From the NCBI RefSeq assembly GCF_000412185.1, contig NZ_ASJA01000013.1:1-64000 (forward strand): a stretch of DNA of 64,000 nucleotides. Direction: 5' to 3'. The translations under genes were made by a program, and so were the position numbers. Origin of the DNA: Euryhalocaulis caribicus. Lineage in GTDB: Bacteria > Pseudomonadota > Alphaproteobacteria > Caulobacterales > Maricaulaceae. This document shows positions 8,537 to 16,563 of the stretch, piece by piece. The stretch's first letter is position 1. Every line of letters starts with the position of its first letter. The notes below the pieces were generated by a model. The model was not told the origin of the DNA and made no database searches. It saw only the letters and a list, made by a program, of their open reading frames with translations.

Positions 8537-8759
8537 TCAACGTCCCCGTCGCTTCGATTTCGTATCGCGAATGACTTGGTAGAGGGCAAACCGGCCCGCC
8601 TGCAAGCGCGCAAGGCGCGCCGGCAAGGGCGGGCGTTCACCTTCCTTTCACCCGGAAAGGCGCAGGCTTTAACCCGCGTAGGGACGATCAGGCCCGGCGC
8701 CGCAAAAGAAACCCGTCCTGCGCGGCGCCCGGTTTGAGAAAACGGGAAGGAGCCGCGCC

Positions 8760-9035
8760 ATGGATGACACGTTCTGCGAAATGGAGCTGAAGCTGAAGGG
8801 CTACCGCCTGACCACGGCGGAAATCCTCTATTACATGCCGGACCATCCGGACCTGCTGCAGAGTTTCCTGTGGCAGACCTATGACCTCGCGCCGAAATTC
8901 CCGCGCGTGCACAAATTCCTGATCTTCTGGAAAGACGAGATCGAGGCCGCGATCCATTCGGTGCGCCTGGCCTCTTCAGCCCTGATCAAGCCCAGCGAAT
9001 TCCGGCCCGTGGACGGGGAATTCCGGCTGCACTAG
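8760..9035 (+). CDS. usg: Usg family protein
   Basis: A 91-residue protein matching the Usg family, which is named from its place beside tryptophan-synthesis genes in alphaproteobacteria. Diagnostic blocks: LKGYRLTTAEILYYMPDHP, LLQSFLWQTYDLAP and FWKDEIEAAIHSVR. The function is unknown. Its start follows a GGAAGGAG Shine-Dalgarno. No trp genes are in this window. The 223 bases upstream, shared with the divergent SDR gene, hold no gene I can see. Confidence 0.88.
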   Translation: MDDTFCEMELKLKGYRLTTAEILYYMPDHPDLLQSFLWQTYDLAPKFPRVHKFLIFWKDEIEAAIHSVRLASSALIKPSEFRPVDGEFRLH

Positions 9036-9041
9036 CGAAGG

Positions 9042-9386
9042 TCAGCCCTCCGGCGCGGCGGCGTCCTCGCTGCATTTCTTCTCCACCGCCTCGGCGTGTT
9101 CATAGGCGATGGCGAAGGCGTCGGCGACCTCGCCCGGCGTATAGCCGAGGGAGTCGGCGTGCTGCAGCGCCTCGGGCAGGGCCTGGGCGTAGTCCTGACG
9201 GTCCAGGAAGGGCGTCATTTCAGCGAACAGGATCAGCTCCCGGTCGGAAAGCTTGTCGCGCGCGACCTCCATGCCGCAGACACATTCGGTCTTCGTGCCG
9301 CCCTGCTTCTCGCAGGCGTCCAGCAGCATGGTCTGCGCCTCGGCGGCGTCGGCGACGAGAAGGGCGGCGGCCAGTGCTATAAACAT
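9042..9386 (-). CDS. Small secreted cysteine-containing protein
   Basis: A 114-residue protein with a signal peptide (MFIALAAALLVADAAEAQ); an upstream in-frame extension to 9452 would hide this signal, so the later start is preferred. The mature part has Cys residues in LLDACEKQ, ECVCGMEV and KKCSEDA, spaced as if for two disulfides. Similar small periplasmic Cys proteins occur in related bacteria, but no named domain is recognised. It converges on usg with a six-base gap. Confidence 0.65.
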   Translation of the reverse strand: MFIALAAALLVADAAEAQTMLLDACEKQGGTKTECVCGMEVARDKLSDRELILFAEMTPFLDRQDYAQALPEALQHADSLGYTPGEVADAFAIAYEHAEAVEKKCSEDAAAPEG

Positions 9387-9496
9387 AGGTAAAGCCTTTT
9401 TGGCGAAAGGATGCGTCGTTTGCGCCTTTAAGGCCACGCAATTGCGGCCCATATTAGGCGTAGAGGGGCATGTACATGCAACGAGGAAACACTGTC

Positions 9497-10015
9497 ATGC
9501 TGATACGAGCCGCGATTGCGGGCGCGCTGCTGGCCGGACTGGCCGCCTGCGCCACGCCAACGCCTTACCAGCCGGCCATCGACACGCCTTACGGCTTTGC
9601 CGAACAGCGGATCGAGCCGGACCGCTACCGGGTTACATTCTCCGGCAACACGATCACCGACCGGGAAACGGTCGAGAACTATCTGTTGCTGCGCGCCGCC
9701 GAGCTGACGCTGCAGCAGGGCCATGAGTATTTCCGCGTGGTGACGCGGGATACCGACGCCGAAACGCGGCAATACGCGACTTCCGCCTATCCGGGCTACG
9801 GGTTCAACGCGCATTACCGCTATTACCACCCGCATTATGGCTGGTACGGGCCGTATTCGCCCTTCTTCAACGATGTCGAAGTGCGCGAATCCACACGCTA
9901 TCAGGCGATTGCGGAGATCAAGTTCGGCCCCGGTCCATATCCGGACGCGGCGAACGTGTTCAATGCGCGCGAAGTGGCGCGGAACCTGTCGCAAGTGCAG
10001 CGCCCGGCCTATTAA
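9497..10015 (+). CDS. Lipoprotein, CC0125/CC1285-type
   Basis: A 172-residue lipoprotein with signal peptide MLIRAAIAGALLAGLAAC, where the last Cys is the lipid-bearing residue. Blocks YQPAIDTPYGFAEQRIEPDRYRV-like in order (PYQPA, GFAEQRIEPDRYRVTFSGN, TVENYLLLRAAELTLQQG) match a lipoprotein family common in Caulobacter relatives. The middle is Tyr/His-rich (HYRYYHPHYGWYGPY), which is typical of this family. It probably resides at the inner leaflet of the outer membrane. The later ATG is preferred to ATGs nine and seven codons upstream because it begins the signal peptide. Confidence 0.8.
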   Translation: MLIRAAIAGALLAGLAACATPTPYQPAIDTPYGFAEQRIEPDRYRVTFSGNTITDRETVENYLLLRAAELTLQQGHEYFRVVTRDTDAETRQYATSAYPGYGFNAHYRYYHPHYGWYGPYSPFFNDVEVRESTRYQAIAEIKFGPGPYPDAANVFNAREVARNLSQVQRPAY

Positions 10016-10045
10016 GGCCGGACGCTTCGAGCCTTGTCGTCCCGC

Positions 10046-10825
10046 CTAGCGCGGAGGCATGCGGGAGCCGGAGTCGAGACGGATCGACTCGGCGTTGAGA
10101 TAGGCGTTGCGGACCATTTCCACGACCAGCGAGGCGTATTCGTCCGGACGGCCGAAACGCTGCGGGAAGACGGTCTGGGCTTGCAGCGCCTGTTTCACTT
10201 CCGGCGGCAGCTGGTCATAGATCGGGGTTTCGAAGAAGCCGGGCAGGATGGTGTTCACGCGGATGCCTTCGCGGGCAAGATCGCGCGCCATCGGCAGGGT
10301 CATCCCGACAATGCCGCCCTTGGAGGCGGAATAGGCGACCTGGCCGATCTGGCCGTCCTCGGCCGCGACGGAGGCGGTGTGAACGATCACGCCGCGCTCG
10401 CCATTGTCGTCCGGCTCGTTGTTCAGCATCCCCTCGGCGGAGCGGGAGGCGACGAGGAAGGAGCCGATCAGGTTGATATTGACGACTTTCTTGAAGGCGT
10501 CGGCGTTATGCACGCGCAGATCGCCTTCCTTGCCGCGCCCGGCGGTCTTTTCCGCCCAGCCAATGCCGGCGCAGTTGACAGTGACGCGTTCCTGGCCGTG
10601 AGCCTCGCGGGCCTTCTTGAGGCCGGCCTCGATGCTGTCGAGGCTGGAAACGTCCACCTTGCAGAAAACGCCGCCGAGTTCGCCGGCCACCTTTTCGCCC
10701 TGCTCCTCGTTAAGATCGAAAAGGGCGACTTTCGCGCCATTGGCCGCAAGGGCGCGGGCCGTGGCTTCGCCGAGACCGGAAGCGCCGCCGGTGACAATGG
10801 CGGCAAAGGAGCTGTCGAGCTTCAT
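10046..10825 (-). CDS. HSD10-like 3-hydroxyacyl-CoA dehydrogenase (SDR)
   Basis: A 259-residue short-chain dehydrogenase resembling type 2 3-hydroxyacyl-CoA dehydrogenase. NAD-binding TGGASGLGEATA at about residues 13-24, acidic ALFDLNEEQ after the second strand (NAD preference), TVNCAGIG, and YSASKGG with the catalytic Tyr/Lys. The C-terminus ESIRLDSGSRMPPR corresponds to the conserved IRLDGA-RM-PR tail of this group. It would act in beta-oxidation of short or branched acyl-CoAs. The start MKLDSSF is chosen because upstream sequence to 11260 is open only as the shadow of the divergent DUF1232 gene. Confidence 0.87.
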   Translation of the reverse strand: MKLDSSFAAIVTGGASGLGEATARALAANGAKVALFDLNEEQGEKVAGELGGVFCKVDVSSLDSIEAGLKKAREAHGQERVTVNCAGIGWAEKTAGRGKEGDLRVHNADAFKKVVNINLIGSFLVASRSAEGMLNNEPDDNGERGVIVHTASVAAEDGQIGQVAYSASKGGIVGMTLPMARDLAREGIRVNTILPGFFETPIYDQLPPEVKQALQAQTVFPQRFGRPDEYASLVVEMVRNAYLNAESIRLDSGSRMPPR

Positions 10826-10897
10826 GAAATAAGTCCTCTCATCTGCAATGATTGTGATCGGGGCGCGCAGCGCCCATTTATGTGAGCCAGTTGGACA

Positions 10898-11323
10898 ATG
10901 TCTTCGCCAAGCGAAATAGACGATATGCACGTTGAAACAAAGGACCAGACCGCCGATGCGGCGTTTTACCCGCCCGTGAAGGTCGATGAACCGGAACGGA
11001 AGCTGGAGCGGTTCTGGCCGAAATTCTGGCGCAATGTCGGGAAGATTCCGTTTTCCGAAGACCTCGCCGCCGCCTGGTATTGCTATCGCGATCCCAAGAC
11101 CCCGGCGCGGGTGAAGGGCGTGCTGGCCGGGGCGCTGGCCTATTTCGTGATCCCGACCGATGCGCTGCCCGACATGATCGTGGGGCTGGGCTTCACCGAT
11201 GACGCCACGGTGCTGGCCATGACGGTCGGCATGGTCTCGGCCCATATCAAGGACATCCACCGGGCGGCGGCGCGGGCGCTTTTGAAGAAGCCCGACCCGC
11301 GGACCGAGCCGATCGAGCTTTAG
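10898..11323 (+). CDS. YkvA/DUF1232 family membrane protein
   Basis: A 141-residue protein with the DUF1232 domain at about residues 65-115: AAWYCYRDPKTPARVKGVL, then AYFVIPTDALPDM and GFTDDATVLAM. The pattern IPxDxxPDxxxxxGxxDD is the family hallmark and lies in two short membrane-associated helices. The function is not established. A second ATG nine codons in could be the true start. It is divergent from the HSD10-like gene and followed one base later by a small signal-anchored protein, so the two are probably cotranscribed. Confidence 0.85.
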   Translation: MSSPSEIDDMHVETKDQTADAAFYPPVKVDEPERKLERFWPKFWRNVGKIPFSEDLAAAWYCYRDPKTPARVKGVLAGALAYFVIPTDALPDMIVGLGFTDDATVLAMTVGMVSAHIKDIHRAAARALLKKPDPRTEPIEL

Positions 11324-11324
11324 A

Positions 11325-11696
11325 ATGAGGCTGGCGCTGTTCCTGTCAGCGCTGATCGGTCTTGTTGTTGCGGCCTATATCGCACTGAACGCGTCCGGCC
11401 CGTCGGCTATGTGCGGGCAGGAACAAGTTGCCAGTGAGGCAGGCGTTACGGCTTGGCGGAGAGATTGCGGCGCCACGACAGGGTATTCGTTGGTGCTGGT
11501 GGCCGGGACGGAATTCCCTGAGCGTATCGATAGCCCCGCTGTGATTGCCGTCACGGACTTTCCCGAGCGTTTTGAGATTTCTGCTGCCCGCGATGCGGTA
11601 GTTCTGAGGCTGCCGGATTCAGCGGACGTCTTCTCCCAGACTCCGCGTTTCTCCTCTGAAGGAAATGAGCGCCGTCTGGTCATCGAGCAATTTTGA
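11325..11696 (+). CDS. Hypothetical signal-anchored protein
   Basis: A 123-residue protein of unknown function. Residues 1-23 (MRLALFLSALIGLVVAAYIAL) form a signal peptide or membrane anchor, and the remainder is predicted extracytoplasmic. Two Cys (AMCGQ and RRDCG) could pair. The start lies one base past the stop of the DUF1232 gene, suggesting an operon. Base composition is slightly less GC-rich than the neighbours. No family was recognised. Confidence 0.6.
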   Translation: MRLALFLSALIGLVVAAYIALNASGPSAMCGQEQVASEAGVTAWRRDCGATTGYSLVLVAGTEFPERIDSPAVIAVTDFPERFEISAARDAVVLRLPDSADVFSQTPRFSSEGNERRLVIEQF

Positions 11697-11737
11697 TACT
11701 TTGCGTCGGGCTTAGGCCCGCGCTTTGATAGCGGGCG

Positions 11738-12001
11738 ATGAGTTTCGATTCGGCCCTTCTCGACGAAATTGACGCGGCGCTGCGCGCCGGCACGGCGGAC
11801 GACCGCTGGAGCGCCTGGTCATGGACGCAGGGCGCGCCCGAGCGCGTGGATATCTGGCGCGGCGGCCGCATCGCCCATTTGTCGCTGATCCGCGACGGCG
11901 GGGCGTTCGCCCTGATGGACGCCGAGGGCCGCGAATGGTGGCGCGGCCGGGACATGGCGGGCATGGCTGCGGCGGCGCGAAGGGTGCTGCTGGAGAGTTA
12001 G
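11738..12001 (+). CDS. Small hypothetical protein
   Basis: An 87-residue acidic soluble protein, Trp-rich for its size (WSAWSWTQG, DIWRGG, EWWRGRDM). No domain is recognised. Coding potential is supported by the codon-position GC pattern typical of the neighbourhood and by the absence of an alternative frame. It ends at a strong hairpin shared with the convergent quinone oxidoreductase gene. Confidence 0.55.
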   Translation: MSFDSALLDEIDAALRAGTADDRWSAWSWTQGAPERVDIWRGGRIAHLSLIRDGGAFALMDAEGREWWRGRDMAGMAAAARRVLLES

Positions 12002-12046
12002 TCCCCTCTCCCCCTCTCGGGGGCGAGGGGACTCAAAACTTTTTTT
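12001..12046 (+). terminator. Hairpin terminator between convergent genes
   Basis: GTCCCCTC (12001-12008) pairs with GAGGGGAC (12025-12032), and inside it CCCCC (12010-12014) pairs with GGGGG (12019-12023) around a TCTC loop. A T-run follows at 12040-12046 after an eight-base spacer. It lies between the end of the small hypothetical gene and the stop of the oppositely read oxidoreductase. The spacer before the T-run is longer than ideal, so intrinsic termination is likely but not certain. Confidence 0.5.
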
Positions 12047-13043
12047 ACGTACAGTCCAGAACCAGCTTTCCGGTGGCGGTGCGGTCGGCCAGCGCCTGTA
12101 GGGCCTTGCCGGCGTCTTCCAGCTTGTAGGTCTGGCTGATGCGGGGGCGGATCTTGCCTTCGCCGTAGAGCTGGAAGAGGGCTTTGAGGTTTTCCTTGTG
12201 GGCTTCGGGTTCGCGGCCCGTATGGGCGCCCCAGAAGACGCCGACCAGGTCCGCGCCTTTCAGCAGCGGCAGGTTCAGCGGGATTTTCGGAATGCCGGCG
12301 GGGAAGCCGATGACGAGATAACGGCCCTTCCAGTTGATCGAGCGGAAGGCCGGTTCGGCGTAATCGCCGCCGACCGGGTCATAGATGACGTCCGGGCCTT
12401 CGCCGCGGCAGGCCTCCTTGATGGCGGCTGAAAATGCCTTCTGGGCGTCGCGGTCCAGTTCGCCCTTGGGATAGACCAGCGTCTCGTCGGCGCCGAATTC
12501 CTTGGCGATCTTCGCCTTCTCCTCGCTGGAGACGCCGGCGACGACTTTCGCGCCCATCGCCTTGCCAAGCTCGATCGCCGCCGAGCCGACGCCGCCCGTG
12601 GCGCCGAGGATGAAGAGGGTCTCGCCTTCCTTCAGGTCGCCGCGCTGGGCGAGGCCGTGGCGGGTGGTGCCGTAGGTCAGCAGGAAGCCCGCCGCTTCGT
12701 CGAACGGCATATTGTCCGGAATTTTGATGGCGGTGTTGGCCGGGACAACGGCGCGCGTGGCGTAGCCGCCATTGAGCATCATCGCCAGGACGCGGTCGCC
12801 CTCTTTCAGATTGTCCACGCCCTCGCCGACGGATTCGACGACGCCGGAAACCTCGCCGCCCGGGGCGAAGGGGCGCTCGGGCTTGAACTGATACATGTCG
12901 GCGATGATCAGCAGGTCCGGGAAATTCACGCCCGCGGCGTGGATGCGGATGGCGACTTCGCCGGCGCCGGGGGACTTGTCCTCCTGCTCGGTCAGGGCGA
13001 GGCTGTCAGGGCCTCCGGGCTGGGTGCTTAGCATCGCTTTCAT
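12045..13043 (-). CDS. NADPH:quinone oxidoreductase family protein (MDR)
   Basis: A 332-residue medium-chain dehydrogenase without the structural zinc loop, hence in the quinone-oxidoreductase group. N-terminal GroES-like domain with IHAAGVNFPDLLI and PFAPGGEVSGVV; Rossmann domain with LGATGGVGSAAIELGK at about residues 145-160 and DPVGGDYAEPAFR. The set GVNFPD, TYGTT and KLEDAGKAL is typical. It reduces quinones or other reactive carbonyls using NADPH; the physiological substrate is not known. The gene is divergent from the isoaspartyl peptidase. Confidence 0.9.
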   Translation of the reverse strand: MKAMLSTQPGGPDSLALTEQEDKSPGAGEVAIRIHAAGVNFPDLLIIADMYQFKPERPFAPGGEVSGVVESVGEGVDNLKEGDRVLAMMLNGGYATRAVVPANTAIKIPDNMPFDEAAGFLLTYGTTRHGLAQRGDLKEGETLFILGATGGVGSAAIELGKAMGAKVVAGVSSEEKAKIAKEFGADETLVYPKGELDRDAQKAFSAAIKEACRGEGPDVIYDPVGGDYAEPAFRSINWKGRYLVIGFPAGIPKIPLNLPLLKGADLVGVFWGAHTGREPEAHKENLKALFQLYGEGKIRPRISQTYKLEDAGKALQALADRTATGKLVLDCT

Positions 13044-13113
13044 TACGGTTCGCCTTCCTTATGGTGCGCGGCATTCAATTTCTTTCGGACGCTATGGAAA
13101 AGGGATTTCGCCG

Positions 13114-13986
13114 ATGGCGCAATCTGTTGCTTCGATCGCACTGCATGGCGGGGCCGGCCCGGACCCGTCGAAAAACTACGACAAACACGAAGCGCATCTG
13201 CGCGAACTGGCGCGGGACGCCCACAAACGCCTTCTGGACGGCGAATCCGCGATGGACGCGATTGTCTGGGCGGTGAAGCAGCTGGAGGATTCCGGCCTTT
13301 ATATCGCCGGGCGCGGATCCAGCCCGAACGCCAATGGCGAATATGAGCTGGACGCTTCGCTGATGGACGGGTTCACGCGCCGCGCCGGCGCGGTGGCCGC
13401 GATGCGCGGGTTCCGCTCGCCTGTGGAGGCGGCGCGGGCCGTCATGCGGGAAACCCCGCATGTCATGCTGGTCGGCGCGGGGGCGGAGGAATTTGCCCGC
13501 GCGCAGGGGCTGGAGCGCGTGGACGATCCGGCGGATTACTACAAGCCGGCCTCCGACAAGAAGCTGGCCACCGGCGAGCTGGGCCACGGCACGGTGGGCG
13601 CGGTGGCGATGGACGCCGAAGGCCATCTGGCGGCGGCGACCTCCACCGGCGGGGTGATCAACAAGATGCCGGGCCGGGTTGGCGATTCCCCAGTGATCGG
13701 GGCCGGCACGTGGGCGGACAAGCGCGTTGCGGTCTCCTGCACCGGTCAGGGCGAGTTTTTCATGCGCGCCGCGGCGGCGGCGGACGTGTCCGCGCGCATC
13801 CGCTATGGCGGGCAGGACGTGGAAGAGGCGACGCTGGGCGCGCTGCAGGACATGAAACGGCAGGGCGGCGATGGCGGCATGATCGCCATTGACGGCCGGG
13901 GCCGCGTGGTCATGCCGTTCTCCTCGTCCGGCCTCAAGCGCGCCTGCGTCCACAAGGACGGGCGCGTCGAATCCGGGGTGTTCTAG
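13114..13986 (+). CDS. Isoaspartyl peptidase / L-asparaginase (Ntn hydrolase)
   Basis: A 290-residue plant-type asparaginase precursor. SIALHGGAGP opens the alpha subunit, and autocleavage is expected just before Thr160 in GELGHGTVGAVAMD, whose Thr becomes the nucleophile. AAATSTGGVINKMPGRVGDSP and the GTWAD and CTGQGE blocks complete the active site. It hydrolyses beta-aspartyl dipeptides and asparagine. The start MAQSVAS follows a short spacer from the divergent oxidoreductase gene; longer in-frame starts would overlap that gene. The next gene starts ten bases on. Confidence 0.93.
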   Translation: MAQSVASIALHGGAGPDPSKNYDKHEAHLRELARDAHKRLLDGESAMDAIVWAVKQLEDSGLYIAGRGSSPNANGEYELDASLMDGFTRRAGAVAAMRGFRSPVEAARAVMRETPHVMLVGAGAEEFARAQGLERVDDPADYYKPASDKKLATGELGHGTVGAVAMDAEGHLAAATSTGGVINKMPGRVGDSPVIGAGTWADKRVAVSCTGQGEFFMRAAAAADVSARIRYGGQDVEEATLGALQDMKRQGGDGGMIAIDGRGRVVMPFSSSGLKRACVHKDGRVESGVF

Positions 13987-13995
13987 GGAAACGGC

Positions 13996-14550
13996 ATGGC
14001 GGAATACGGCATCAAGCCGGCGCGCGGATGGTTCGCCGTGGGCGCGGAGGGCATCTCCAAGCCGATGAATTACGGCGCCATCATGCGCACCGCCCACGCC
14101 TTCGGGGCCAGCTTCATGTTCACCATCGGCGCCCATCACCGGGTGCGCGAGGTGCAGTTTGCCGATACGTCAAAGACCGATCAGTCCGTGCCGTGCTTTT
14201 CCTATGAAACGCTGGGCGATCTGACGCTTCCGCAGGGCACGCAGCTTGTGGGGGTGGAGCTGACGGCGGATTCCATCGACCTGCCGACCTTCCGGCATCC
14301 GCGCATGGCGGCCTATGTGCTGGGCCGCGAGAAAGGCTCGCTGTCCGAAGAGATGCAGGCGGCCTGCGATTTCATCGTGAAAATTCCCACGCGCTTCTGC
14401 GTCAATGTCGGCTACGCGACCGCGATCACGCTTTATGACCGCACGCTGGTCATGGGCGGGTGGCCGGACCGGCCCGTGAAGCCGGGCGGGCCGGAGCTGG
14501 GCGATCCCAATGAGTGGAAACGGCCGGGACGGCCGGACGCCAACGCCTAG
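13996..14550 (+). CDS. TrmH-family RNA 2'-O-methyltransferase (SPOUT)
   Basis: A 184-residue SPOUT methyltransferase. Motif 1 NYGAIMRTAHAFGA with the catalytic Arg, motif 2 YVLGREKGSLSEEM and motif 3 KIPTRFCVNVGYATAITLYDR are all recognisable, the last forming the trefoil knot that binds SAM. The target RNA is not predictable; TrmL-like tRNA or an rRNA position is possible. It lies ten bases after the isoaspartyl peptidase gene and overlaps the end of the convergent chrR-like gene by four bases. Confidence 0.88.
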   Translation: MAEYGIKPARGWFAVGAEGISKPMNYGAIMRTAHAFGASFMFTIGAHHRVREVQFADTSKTDQSVPCFSYETLGDLTLPQGTQLVGVELTADSIDLPTFRHPRMAAYVLGREKGSLSEEMQAACDFIVKIPTRFCVNVGYATAITLYDRTLVMGGWPDRPVKPGGPELGDPNEWKRPGRPDANA

Positions 14551-15197
14551 CGGAAGCCCAAAATCTTCTGCAGCAGGCCCGCGACGCCGCGATATTTCAG
14601 CGGCGCTTCCGTCACGGCATAGACCAGCACGTCCTCCTCGCCGTCTGCGCGGGGGGCGTGAACGGTTTCGCCATCGGCGATAACCATGTCGCCGCGGCCA
14701 TAGACCTTGCCGTCCTGCAGGAATTCGCCTTGCAGGCAGAGCGTGTATTCGCGGCCCGAGTGGCCGTGAGCGGGCACGCTGACGCCGGATTTCACGTGGA
14801 TCAGCTCGGCCGTCAGGTCGCCGTCGCGCATCAGCTCAAGGCGGCGCACGCCCTTCATCGGGCTTTTCCAGCCGCGGCCCGAGGCCGCTTCGATTGCGTG
14901 ATCCAGAATGGGTTCGGGAACGGCGGCCAGTTCCGCCAGACGCTGCCCGGCCTGACGGGCGGCGCGGGCGGCGGGGTCCATCGGGGTTTCGCGGATGCTG
15001 GAAAGCGCGGTGTCCAGGGCATTGTCCTTCATAGGCGCGGGGTCTTCGGATTCCAGCCACGCGCCGCCCGCCGCGGCCGCAATCTCGCTGTCGCGCGCGC
15101 GCTCGCCGTCGATGGCGTCCTGCGCCTCGACCATCAATCGCAATGCCGGGTGAAGCACGCCGGCCGCGTAATCGGCGGTCATCTGGTCCCTGTTCAT
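14547..15197 (-). CDS. chrR: ChrR-type cupin anti-sigma factor lacking the N-terminal zinc site
   Basis: A 216-residue homologue of ChrR, the anti-sigma factor that holds RpoE until singlet oxygen appears. The C-terminal cupin (about residues 115-205) keeps the metal ligands in PAHGHSGREYTL (His, His, Glu) and ETVHAP (His). The N-terminal anti-sigma domain should carry a zinc site of the HxxxCxxC type, but the first 60 residues contain no Cys, and the whole protein has only one (TLCLQG). It lies downstream of an ECF sigma gene on the same strand, after an unusually long 109-base gap with a hairpin. The family call is good; the mode of sigma binding is uncertain. Confidence 0.82.
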   Translation of the reverse strand: MNRDQMTADYAAGVLHPALRLMVEAQDAIDGERARDSEIAAAAGGAWLESEDPAPMKDNALDTALSSIRETPMDPAARAARQAGQRLAELAAVPEPILDHAIEAASGRGWKSPMKGVRRLELMRDGDLTAELIHVKSGVSVPAHGHSGREYTLCLQGEFLQDGKVYGRGDMVIADGETVHAPRADGEEDVLVYAVTEAPLKYRGVAGLLQKILGFR

Positions 15198-15224
15198 CCG
15201 TTCTCTCTCACATCCTGCAAGCGG

Positions 15225-15242
15225 GCGGTTTCCCCAAACCGC
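15225..15242 (-). other. mRNA stem-loop between sigma and anti-sigma genes
   Basis: GCGGTTT (15225-15231) and AAACCGC (15236-15242) flank a four-base loop, a perfect seven-bp stem within the 109-base gap separating the ECF sigma gene from the chrR-like gene. There is no T-run on either side, so it is more likely a partial terminator, processing site or stability element than a full terminator. Confidence 0.45.
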
Positions 15243-15306
15243 GCCGAAAGTCCCTTACGAACCTGATATTGTCCGCTTCTCTTACGATTCAAATAAGCCA
15301 ACCGGA

Positions 15307-15894
15307 TCACAGCCCCGCTTCATCCAGCGCAGCGCGCAGCTTATCAAAGGCCAGGCGGAAGCGGGATTTCACCGTGCCAAGGGGAATCTGGCGGGTTTCC
15401 GCGATCTCCGACTGGCTGAGCCCTTCATAGAAAGCTAGACGCATCGTCTCCTGCTGGTCCTGCGGCAATTCGCCCAGCGCCCGGCGGATAATGGCGTCCC
15501 GCTGGCCGCCTTCAAGGGCGCGGTCCGGCGCCATTTCAGCCGGCGGGTGAAAGAACGGATCGTCGGGGTCCAGCTCCGGGCGGTTGCCGCGGCGCAGCTG
15601 GTCGATACGGCGGTTCCGGGCGATGCGGAAAATCCAGGTGGAAACGGCGCCGGCTTCGGGCTTGTAGCTGCGGGCCTTGCGCCAGACCGTGGTCATCACT
15701 TCTTGGGCGATTTCCTCGGCGGCCTCGTCCGCCGCGCCCTCGCGCATCAGATAGGATTTCAGGCGCGGCGCGAAGAAGGCGAACAGCCGCGCAAAGGCGT
15801 CTTCGTCCTGCGCTTCGGCTATGGCGCGCATCCATTCGGCCTGGGCCGCCCGGTCCGCGCCCGGGTCAGGGTCTTGCAAGACTGTTTTATTCAC
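15307..15894 (-). CDS. rpoE: ECF sigma factor, RpoE (ChrR-associated) type
   Basis: A 195-residue ECF sigma factor. Region 2 covers about residues 30-100 with ARLFAFFAPRLKSYL, EEIAQEVMTTVWRKA and the DNA-melting block VSTWIFRIARNRRIDQLRR. Region 4 covers about residues 130-190 with LGELPQDQQETMRLAFYEGLSQSEI and GTVKSRFRLAFDKLR as the -35 helix-turn-helix. Linkage to a ChrR-type cupin anti-sigma puts it in the group that answers singlet oxygen and organic peroxides. It is divergent from the IalB-family gene 101 bases away. Confidence 0.93.
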   Translation of the reverse strand: MNKTVLQDPDPGADRAAQAEWMRAIAEAQDEDAFARLFAFFAPRLKSYLMREGAADEAAEEIAQEVMTTVWRKARSYKPEAGAVSTWIFRIARNRRIDQLRRGNRPELDPDDPFFHPPAEMAPDRALEGGQRDAIIRRALGELPQDQQETMRLAFYEGLSQSEIAETRQIPLGTVKSRFRLAFDKLRAALDEAGL

Positions 15895-15995
15895 CCGCGC
15901 CCGCTCGCCGCCGTGTGGAAAGGTGATATAATCGCCGCCTGGTATTCACGATTCCTTTTTTGCGGCACGGCGCGCGAAAACGAAAGGGATAGGGC

Positions 15996-16487
15996 ATGGT
16001 TAGGAACAGTCTCGTTATTGCTGCGGCCGCGCTGGCGGCAACGCCCGCGCTAGGCGCGCCGGTAAAGGAAGCGACGTTCGGCGACTGGAGCGTCTATCGC
16101 GCCAGCGAGGCGGGACGCGAAGTCTGCTACGCCGTCACCGCGCCGCTGGACGCCGCGCCCAAGGCGTTCAATCACGGCGATGTGTTCATGATCGTGTCCA
16201 GCTGGAAGGGCGAGGGCGCGGTGGAGCCGAGCTTCCACGCCGGCTACCCGCTGAAGCCGTCCCGCGCGCCGGAGATGAAGGTGGCCTATAGCGCCTTCGA
16301 CAGCTTCGCCGACGAAAACGAGGCCTTCATCGCCGACCGCGGCGAGGAGCGCCAGCTGGTCGAATCCATGAAAGATGGCGCGACCATGCGCGTGGAGGCC
16401 ACGGCCGAGGATGGCGGGTTCGCGGCCTATGAATTCTCTCTGTCGGGCGTGACGGCGGCGATCAACCGGATCGGCTCCAGCTGCTGA
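15996..16487 (+). CDS. Invasion-associated locus B (IalB) family protein
   Basis: A 163-residue periplasmic protein with signal peptide MVRNSLVIAAAALAATPALGAP. FGDWSVYRAS followed by REVCYAVTAP is the IalB opening, with a first conserved Cys. The last residues GSSC give the second Cys. The family is named for Bartonella IalB, but it is widespread in free-living alphaproteobacteria and its role there is unknown. It is read divergently from the ECF sigma gene and could be under its control, although no clear promoter was identified. Confidence 0.85.
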   Translation: MVRNSLVIAAAALAATPALGAPVKEATFGDWSVYRASEAGREVCYAVTAPLDAAPKAFNHGDVFMIVSSWKGEGAVEPSFHAGYPLKPSRAPEMKVAYSAFDSFADENEAFIADRGEERQLVESMKDGATMRVEATAEDGGFAAYEFSLSGVTAAINRIGSSC

Positions 16488-16563
16488 GCGCGCGGCGCTG
16501 AAACAATCAGCGCAAATTCGTTAGGTGATCGGGCGGCGCCCCTGTTCCTATAGTGGGCCGGCG

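Noticed and set aside
15895-15995. ECF-type promoter between the sigma and ialB genes
   Set aside because: No convincing TGATCC/TAAG-type pair at the right spacing was found on either strand; the TTATATC sequence present is not enough.
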